Part shown: piece by piece, positions 57,215-64,000 of the stretch
Position numbering within the stretch: the stretch's first letter is position 1
Layout of the letters: each line of letters opens with the position of its first letter
Assembly: GCA_038373865.1 (NCBI GenBank)
Contig: JAXGGA010006516.1
Span: 1-64,000 of the forward strand
DNA length: 64,000 nt
Reading direction: 5' to 3'
Source: Uloborus plumipes
Lineage: Eukaryota > Arthropoda > Arachnida > Araneae > Uloboridae
The notes under the pieces: generated by a model
Told to the model about the DNA's origin: nothing
Seen by the model: only the letters and a program-made list of their open reading frames with translations
Database searches by the model: none
Program-made: the position numbers and the translations under genes

Positions 57215-58151
57215 GGGCGATTCTCTGTAAACTCGTCATTTTTCACACGAAATCTGTCCGAGCACAGTTTTTTGAAATGTTCGTATAATTATAATACTAT
57301 TGCTCAGAAAATGAATCTATTACTTTGGTTTCAAAGAGGGCCAATTGAAGTTTGTGTTTCTCCGATAAATCATGATAGGGGGTAAGTCCCCCGCCTAGTA
57401 TAACTAGGCAGGGGACTGTGCCAGGTGACTGTGTTTTTGCTCTTTGTTGCACAATATCTGCAAAACTATTTTAATATAATTAGTTACGAGACTACCTATA
57501 AATTTAAGCACAAATCGTGGACATAATAACTAATGTTTTATAATTAAATTAATTGACATTAATAAAATCACTTCCCAGAGGACTGTTTTCGCAACGATCC
57601 TCATGCATACTTTCATCACAAATGTGGCTTTCAAATTAAGCAAAGTAGCGTTTCAACACCATTCTCAGCGATTTCGGCAAATTCACACTGATTACTTTAA
57701 ACTTCATGCCAAAAAGAATTTGCAAAAGTTATAGATTTTTCGTATTACAGCTTTGAATTTGTTGCAGGGGACTGTTTGAAAAAACTCCGGACAGAATTTA
57801 CATGACAATTTTAAGTTTTAGAAATACGTAATTATACCTTATTTCATAAGAAAAATTTAGCTTCATTATTCTATTTTTAGATATTAACTGCCAAATTTAT
57901 GTAGTGTTAATAGGTTTTTTGAAAAACTATCTTTAACAGTTAGAGTATGGGATTGGGACAGCCAGGGGACTGTTTTTGGCGCTTAGATAATTTCTAGAAA
58001 AAAAATTTAAATTGTTATCACTCCAAATACAATTGGGCCACAAAGTATTAATGCTTTACTTGTATTAAGAGCGATAATTACTTTATTACACTTTATTATT
58101 TTTAAAATACTCAGTCCGGACAGCCAATTACCAGTTTACAGAGAATCGCCC
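57215..58151. mobile_element. ORF-less TIR element with AGGGGACTGT phrases
   Basis: Ends GGGCGATTCTCTGTAAACTC ... CCAGTTTACAGAGAATCGCC then C, flanked by ATAT (57211-57214, 58152-58155). The phrase (c)agGGGACTGT recurs near 57411, 57578 (agaggactgt), 57768 and 57962. tccggacag-type words occur near both ends. No frame. Confidence 0.85.
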
Positions 58152-58155
58152 ATAT

Positions 58156-58694
58156 ATATGTCATAGAACTTGTGTGATGTATTTTAATACTTTTTATTGA
58201 AAATATATTTCAAGATGCCGTATCCAATAGTAGGTGTTTCAAAACTAAGAAAGTATATTACATACAAAAATCCCTAAACACTTTACTCTGTGTAAACTTA
58301 GCAGTTTTTGGGAAAACATACAAACTCCTTGCTAACAATGTGCAATTCTATATTTTTCTTGCGGCATTTCTTTATTATCTTAATATCATTTACTAGAGTT
58401 CATAAGTGTATCAGTCTTATGTAAATGAAAATAAATAACAAAAGGTATCAGTTGATATGATAAAAATTAGTATTTATTAAAGGAGTTTGACACAAGTGTA
58501 GAAAAATCATGTACCCAAAAATTATTTTTTTTTTTGCGGTAGAAAGCCTAAAATAATGCTATACATACATTTTATAAATTAATTGAATTTAATTAAAATT
58601 TTCTGGTTCGATATATTGTATTTTACTTGAGCAATTTTTGCTTTGAGTGCATTTGTTATACACATTTTAAGCAATGAAATAATGCAATCCTTAG
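58156..58694. other. Intron, nothing recognised
   Basis: AT-rich intron leading to the next exon. Confidence 0.5.
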
Positions 58695-58796
58695 AAATGT
58701 GAAATCAATGAAAGACTACGGAAAACATATAGCATGGCCTCCTGCACCACGAATGTTGCAAGAATCTGCTACTTGTTTACGCAAAATACACGAAAG
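58695..58796 (+). CDS. Myo1D: Myo1D exon (post-IQ / TH1 start)
   Basis: Residues 717-750, beginning RNVKSMKDYGKHIAWPPAPR, equivalent to human [20 protein letters not shown]. This motif is diagnostic for Myo1D/Myo1G. Acceptor aatccttag, donor GTAAGT. Both ends are in mid-codon. Confidence 0.93.
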
Positions 58797-59219
58797 GTAA
58801 GTTTGATGAGAATTATTACCATACTCTTTCACAATGCTCTATTTTTTTGTTTTTCTAATTATCCTCTCGAAACCAAAAATTACTTACTTGAATTTGAGCA
58901 AATTAGTTGTTATTTTCGTTTTAAACTTTTATTTTTATCGGAACAGGACAATATATTTTTTGTTTTTTACTTTGCATTTTGGAAGAAAAAATGTGATTTT
59001 TCCATGTTAAGATACTTTTTATGGACCTGCAAATTGGTATGAAGAAATCAGTTTGTACTTGGTATAGCATCTGTAAGTATTATTAAATTCTGTCCAAAAT
59101 TTGCTAATGTACCATTCAAAATTTCCACTATTATAGTTTTTAAGTATTCCACAATTCATTTAAAGAAAGCAAAATGTTGTGACTAATTTTTTTTTTCATG
59201 TTCCTATATGGTTGCATTG
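58797..59219. other. Intron, nothing recognised
   Basis: AT-rich; a 102-codon frame at 58734-59042 merely runs on from the exon in another frame. Confidence 0.5.
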
Positions 59220-59227
59220 TACTACAT

Positions 59228-60134
59228 CAGTGTTTCCCAACCTGTGGTACGCGTATCATAGGTGGTACACGACTTGCTAGTTGGTGGTACACAAGAAATA
59301 ATCAGTAATGGCGGGCATAAAAAATAAATCAACTGAAGAATGTCACTCAGAAAGTTTTTTCTTATAATTCATAAAAATTATTTTAATTCATATCATTATA
59401 CAGTAAAAGTGGTAATATGTGAAGTAGAAATTTTTTTAGAGTAGGGCACTTTTAAATTTGGCCTTTAGAGGTTTTCAGAAAATTGCAAAAGATTATGTTT
59501 TTTGAAACAAGCACAAGGATCTCATTAAATACATTTTCTAGCAATATTTGAACGTAACAGAATAAATTAATTAGTTTATAATCCTTTTTTAATACAACCC
59601 AGTCACATTGATATGCAATATAATATAGTGAGTTAAAATTTAGCTGTAGTTTATATTTCAGCATGACATTTAGGTATGTGACAATGGAATTTCTCTCATG
59701 TGATGTGCGAGCATGATCACCCAATGAAATGAGAATTCTAATAAATAAACATACCTGCAGCAAATTTTTTTCATGAAATACAATCAGTTTTACGAAATGG
59801 TACAATTTGACATGATGTACAGCCAAGTTGTACGCAGACATGTGATTTTTCAGTATTTTTACTGAATTCAGTATTTTTTGAAATAGCAAAATACTGAGTG
59901 CAGAACAAAAAGAATGGTCATCACAAGTTAAATTCAACACCTAGCAATTAATTTCAAGCGTCCAATTAAAATAGTTGGTTATATAGAGCCAAAACCCCAT
60001 GTTTGAACTTGCAGGTGTAGTATAATATATCAACAATTTTGTATTTAAGCACATAGCGACGTAATTTCAGTATTTTTCATTCTTTTTGAGTCGCATGTCT
60101 GTGCACCTGAGCTAGAAAAGGTTGGGAAACCCTG
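59228..60134. mobile_element. hAT-like element (CAGTGTTTCCCAACC)
   Basis: Ends CAGTGTTTCCCAACCTGTGG ... AGGTTGGGAAACCCTG, with perfect 8-bp duplications TACTACAT (59220-59227, 60135-60142). ggtggtacac is repeated near the left end. A 162-codon minus-strand frame (59452-59940) has no recognisable transposase motif. Confidence 0.9.
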
Positions 60135-60254
60135 TACTACATAATGCTGAAAAGAGAATTTTCGTTAACTTAACAGATCCATATCAGATTTCTTTATTAT
60201 TTTTCTTTATATTTTTGTTGCTAAAACCACTCGGCCCAAATAGACAATGCAATA

Positions 60255-60445
60255 CTTCGCAGCAACTTAACTTGGCAGTGACGTCACTACAGGCGGATGA
60301 CGTCAGCGTGACATTAGCCTGTGAAAAACGAGCTAGATAAAACATCACAGCCTACTTGGCTAATAAGAGGAGATCGCTGATTGCTTGTGATCTCTTATTG
60401 GCTCCGCCCGTAGTGACGTCACTGCCAAGTTAAGTTGCTGCAAAG
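60255..60445. mobile_element. Short MITE with TGACGTCA palindromes
   Basis: Ends CTTCGCAGCAACTTAACTTG then GCAGTGACGTCACTAC; right gtagtgacgtcactgccaag then ttaagttgctgcaaag; TA on both sides. Its interior (aaaaacgagctagataaaac, aagaggagatcgc) is homologous to the middle of MITE Y (2945-3268), but the termini differ. Confidence 0.8.
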
Positions 60446-60621
60446 TATACTCCATTTTTGGCAGACATGTACGGCATCTGTGCACTAAATACCACTGATG
60501 TAGAAATTCAATTTAACTCAGCCAGCATATTTTAAATGGAAGCACCATCTAATATTTCAATGATTTTGATTCAAACCGGGAGTCAAACAACATCTTTGTT
60601 TTGTTTAGAATGGACACTTGG

Positions 60622-60800
60622 CAGGGACGTCATTTCAAGTTTTTTAAGGGGGGGGGGGGGGGCAAAGGGTAAAAACACAATACAATTTCACCAGGAAACA
60701 ACAAAAGCCACGCCCACTTATATGTAAATACATTGATTTCTTAAGGCCAGGGGGGTCGGCAATTGACCCCCCCCCCCTGCCCCTCTAAATGACGGGCCTG
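60622..60800. mobile_element. Small hAT-like MITE (179 bp)
   Basis: Left CAGGGACGTCATTTCAAG; right, reversed, CAGGCCCGTCATTTAGAG. Perfect 8-bp duplications ACACTTGG (60614-60621, 60801-60808). Internal G- and C-runs could pair. Confidence 0.85.
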
Positions 60801-60808
60801 ACACTTGG

Positions 60809-61165
60809 AGAGCTTTGGGGTAGCGATTTAACGTGTCCTAATCACCATTATCGAACACGAATGATCTTCGACCAAAAAGTTCAACCAATAACCGAATAAG
60901 CCACCAGTCTTTCCCTATATTCATAGTTTAACTGTGTTGTACAGTTCCTATTTTTTTCTTTCCCTTAATTAAAAAAGTAAACCTTCTGAACAATATTTTA
61001 CTTAGAAAATCCTTGAGAAATGATAATGAAGGACTTCCATACCTCTCATATTGTATTTCTAGCTGTGTAGTTAGTATTAAGCTGCTTAATATTAAGCTAA
61101 GTATTTTTTATGCTGGCATAAATTTTTGTTATAATCATATCATTAAAGTTTATTTTGGGTATCAG
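60809..61165. other. Intron, nothing recognised
   Basis: AT-rich intron. Confidence 0.5.
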
Positions 61166-61310
61166 GTGGCGAGCGTATATGATTTTGAGGAAAATTCCTA
61201 GAGAAGACTGGCCAGAGCTTCACCTCAAAGTAACTGCTGCACAAGTATTAAGAAACCGGCGGCAGGATTGGGGGTACCACCGAAAATGGCAGGGCAATTA
61301 CCTTGCTTCA
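61166..61310 (+). CDS. Myo1D: Myo1D exon (TH1)
   Basis: Residues 751-799: RWRAYMILRKIPREDWPELH, then KVTAAQVLRNRRQDWGYHRK and WQGNYLAS. This corresponds to human NRWRASQLIKSIPASDLP...WEGNYLAS. Acceptor gggtatcag, donor GTAAGT. Confidence 0.93.
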
Positions 61311-61485
61311 GTAAGTTCTTAAGTCATCATTCATTAATCTTCTGTCAAATTTGATTGATATAAATGTAAAGAACATTGTCTTGTGTTTTAATGTTCGGAT
61401 ATAAAACCTTTGAAAAATTACGAATGTAAAAATTCTTAAAAGACTGAAGATAAATCACTAAGACTGAAATAATTCAATGTATAAA

Positions 61486-61622
61486 TAGTGTCACTTCCAA
61501 GAAATATTATTCGATTAAGTGGGATCTTTAACATTGCGTCTATGACATGAGAAATATTCGGCTCCAGGATATTTTATTTGTTTATCCGTTACCCGATCAA
61601 GCGAGGACCACACCCCACAGTA
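61486..61622. mobile_element. pogo-like element Q, decayed copy 2
   Basis: gtgtcacttccaagaaatat then tattcgattaagtgggatct ... ttatccgttacccgatcaag then cgaggacc, matching 37775-37920 with deletions. Confidence 0.6.
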
Positions 61623-62377
61623 TTAGTTTTCTCTGTGTGCTGTGAAAGCACTTATTTTGGCGAACTGTAATTTTTGCAAAAATGAAGTTGTCGGATTTAA
61701 CAGAGCAGAAAATTTTATGAATTTATACTGAACCAAAAGTTGAAAAACATTATTTTACAAGGCTTACGTTTTTGTAATTAGGACAGTATAGAAAAAGGAA
61801 AGCTTTGCGAAACAAAGTGCTCTTACAGTATTTACTAAAATGGTTATTCTACTTTTACAAAATTGCTTCAGGTGTGTGTATTACTGTCACTCTTTTTACA
61901 TCTTGTAAATACAGGTTATTGAAAAAGTACTTTATTTAGATTTGTGCAAGATTATGCTATTTTCTCTGAAGTTTTATTATTATTATTAACTTGCAAAAAA
62001 AAGTATAAATATTTTTATCAAGTCTGTAATCATAAGCAAGTTCTAAAAATGAACATTTAGCCAACTTACTTACTTAGAATTTTTCAATAAACAGTTATTT
62101 TCTACTGTACGTTAAAATGAGATAAAGTCTAGTAGGCTTTATGTTAATTTTTACAACATGTTTGCAGTCTTAAACATACTGTATCTGAGATTTTTAGCTG
62201 TTAAATACTATATTACTGACTTAGTTTTTATTGCTATTGTTACAACAAACAGATTACAGCTAAACTCATTGTTTAATAAAAAAAAACTTTATATAATTTA
62301 TAAGAAACAATATGTTAATGAACTTCATCTCTCGGCATAAGAAGGCATGAGAATGAATTACATTTATTACCTTTTAG
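61623..62377. other. Intron, nothing recognised
   Basis: AT-rich intron before the last visible exon. Confidence 0.5.
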
Positions 62378-62479
62378 ACCTCCGAAAATGACAATACTGC
62401 TGCCTTTGTTTCTTCTGTTGGGAGCCTGAGACTTAAAGACCATTTTCAAAGGGTTCTTTTTTCTAGTTTAATTAAAAAA
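62378..62479 (+). CDS. Myo1D: Myo1D exon (TH1, last visible)
   Basis: Residues 800-833: TSENDNTAAFVSSVGSLRLK, then DHFQRVLFSSLIKK, equivalent to human TSGTFVPVANELKRKDKYMNVLF. Phase 0 at both ends, so coding continues in an exon beyond the window. Acceptor accttttag, donor GTGAGT. The lipid-binding remainder of TH1 is not in the window. Confidence 0.88.
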
Positions 62480-62603
62480 GTGAGTGATATTTCTAAAATC
62501 ATACTCATATCTACTGTAGTCATAATCTACAGTATAAGTCATACTGTATGATTTATACTGTGGATTTTAGGAAACTAATGAAGTCTTGAATATCATTTTT
62601 TTT

Positions 62604-62856
62604 GTACCTCAGATCTAGAACGGCGTAAGTCCAAAAATGGCGATTTTCACTTTTTTTGCTGTAGAATCTTTTTGAATATAGAATCTTATTCCGCATCGAC
62701 CCTTGAGAACGTTATTCTATTAAAGAAATTCCTTCACAATTATTTAGCAGCTTTAAAAGATTGCTACTCCCATGCTTTGCATGCATCCGGCAATCGTTTT
62801 CGCCCTCTACTGAAAAATGATAAAAATGGACTTAGGTTAGTTTGGTTCTGGGGTAC
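62604..62856. mobile_element. GTACCTCAG MITE, copy 3
   Basis: Ends GTACCTCAGATCTAGAACGG ... AGTTTGGTTCTGGGGTAC. Colinear with the reverse of 8921-9164 (gtagaatctttttgaatata, ttccttcacaattatttagc, ccctctactgaaaaatga). Confidence 0.75.
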
Positions 62857-62861
62857 AGATT

Positions 62862-63544
62862 GGTGTATTGCTTTACATTAGTGTTTGCACATTTTTCCGA
62901 AGGTGGAAAAAAACGTCCTGTTAAAAATACCTTTTTACCACCTTTTGCCAATGTGGCAAAAATAGTTAACTTTACTTGTTTGAATGTTATTAACTTTTTA
63001 CTAAGTTTTACTTTAAAGTTTATTTTTTTTACTTTAAATGTTCATTGCATTATTGAACCTACTTTCTGAGTGAAAGCCTTTTTTGGTGAATATCATGAAT
63101 GTAGAATAAAGAGAAGAATAAACAACAATGAAATCCCTGGCTTAGGTTTAAAAGTTTTAACTATTATTTATTAATACTTTTAACTATTATTTATTAACAC
63201 TTTTAACTAACTAAAGGGGATTGGTGGTAAGCACCCTAGAACACTATTTTAACACACTGCAATTTGTTTAAAAAAATTTTTTTACACTCTTTGTTCACAA
63301 TTCTCTATCAAAACAAAAATTATCTTTAGAATGCAGCTTTATTATGAGATTGTTTTGCGTACAGATATACGTGTACTTGTCTATGTATGCCTACTTTTTC
63401 AATATTGCTAAAGGCGAAACAAATCCCGAAAAAATAAGCTAATTAGAACAGTTGAAATAGCTAAAGTAAAATGCAGGTTTTGAATGGCTATGTTGTTTTC
63501 TATGATTGTGATTTTAAAATATTATTTTTGTAGTTACTGGTAAT
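62862..63544. other. Intron, nothing recognised
   Basis: AT-rich; a short duplicated ttttaactattatttattaa near 63155-63200. No further TH1 exon found. Confidence 0.5.
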
Positions 63545-64000
63545 TAGGGATGCACGGATAAGCAAATGGGCCCATTACCGAGTACCGATTAATCGGCTGT
63601 TCATAATCGGCCAAGCTGATTAATGATCAGGATGAATATTTTTAATATTACCAATTTTACTATCACTGTTTTTTTCTTTCTTTTGCAACTTTGACTTCAG
63701 AAATATACTTACTTATTTGTTTCTGATAAAAGATTTTTTCTTTCTTTTTCATTTTTCCAATTTTCTCAAATTTCAAAATTTTATCAAATTTCTTTGAACA
63801 AATTTCCTGTTATTGTTCAAAAAATACATTTACACACTAAGCATAATTTTTTTTTTTTTTTTAATGTGGAAGCTGTGGTGAGCACTTTAAATTTAGGAGA
63901 GTTCGTTATTTAAAATTATTTTCAAACTATAAGTAGCCAATAGAATCCAAGACTTTTTTTCTTTCAAAATTAGATGTTATCTAAAAGCAATATGCTAATT
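63545..64000. mobile_element. hAT-like TAGGGATGCACCGA element, copy 3 (runs off the window)
   Basis: Begins TAGGGATGCACGGATAAGCA then AATGGGCCCATTACCG, followed by gattaatcgg and ataatcggcc words as in copies 1 and 2. The right end is outside. Confidence 0.8.

Larger units (their letters stand above)
24631..62479 (+). other. Myo1D: Myo1D-type unconventional myosin I gene (partial, 18 exons visible)
   Basis: Gene-level entry for an actin-based, membrane-linked class I myosin motor. Eighteen exons join in one open frame (833 codons). In order they give: start of motor (residue 1 is about human residue 33), P-loop GESGAGKT (70-77), switch I NRNDNSSR (122-129), switch II DIYGFE (352-357), actin-binding and relay regions, converter (to about 670), an IQ neck (LQKMWRGAIARLRY, about 674-687) and the first part of the TH1 tail. 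[29 protein letters not shown] and WPP-containing neck/tail sequence are characteristic of Myo1D/Myo31DF rather than Myo1C or Myo1E. The TEDS position (16 residues before DAFAK) is Glu294, so no phosphorylation should be needed for activity. Known role of the family: left-right asymmetry in flies and vertebrates. Missing: the start exon and about 180 tail residues. No frameshift or stop was seen, so the gene is presumably functional. Confidence 0.95.

Noticed and set aside
59452..59940. 162-codon frame as hAT transposase
   Set aside because: No zinc finger, DDE or hATC dimerisation motif visible; probably chance openness in an AT-rich element.

Overview
The window is eukaryotic: AT-rich, full of introns and crowded with transposable elements (TEs). 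I infer an arthropod, most likely a chelicerate such as a spider. The single host gene is closest to the arthropod/vertebrate myosin-ID class (Drosophila Myo31DF, vertebrate Myo1D), and the mobile elements (Tc1-like with an MPRRPQRRHFQ-type start, hAT, piggyBac-like, Helitron and Penelope-like pieces) are of arthropod character. The species cannot be named from the sequence.

Host gene. Eighteen coding exons of a Myo1D ortholog lie on the + strand between 24631 and 62479. They join in one frame without a stop to give 833 codons covering nearly the whole motor, the IQ neck and the start of the TH1 tail. Every exon has AG/GT borders. The first coding exon (about 30 residues with the start codon) and the rest of the TH1 tail (about 180 residues) are not seen. 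The tail must lie beyond 64000. The start exon is either upstream of the window or unrecognised in 1-24630. No other intact host gene is evident.

Layout. 1-24630 is upstream or 5' intron sequence built largely of TEs: a Helitron-like element with two 8-bp-TSD (target site duplication) MITEs (small non-autonomous elements), one of them holding further nested insertions (2.1-4.4 kb); large ORF-less elements with inverted ends and recurring short phrases (7.6-10.4, 10.7-14.8 and about 15-16.7 kb); a pogo-like element with a LINE fragment (18.4-19.2 kb); and hAT-like copies. 24.6-30.7 kb holds exons 2-6 with smaller insertions. The 8.8-kb intron 30657-39449 is almost entirely a nested stack: pogo-like > piggyBac-like MITE > a palindromic element > two hAT copies in opposite orientation sharing three copies of one 8-bp target site. 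39.4-45.8 kb holds exons 7-12, a palindromic CAAGAT-rich repeat and a Penelope-like fragment with a hammerhead-ribozyme motif. The 7.3-kb intron 45793-53095 carries a decayed Tc1 transposase, an LTR-like block and a 9-copy tandem array with a unit of about 182 bp. 53.1-62.5 kb holds exons 13-19 with further MITEs. 62.5-64 kb is intron with the start of another hAT-like copy.

Most notable signal. Several ORF-less elements share one architecture: termini beginning GGG, 4-bp target duplications made only of A/T, and a short phrase repeated inside in both orientations (GTTACGGACTCTAC, GTCCACTCTGTTA, GTTACGTCTGTAAC or AGGGGACTGT, depending on the element). They look like related families of one poorly described group. 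The 4-bp duplication fits the Sola superfamily, but that assignment is an inference.
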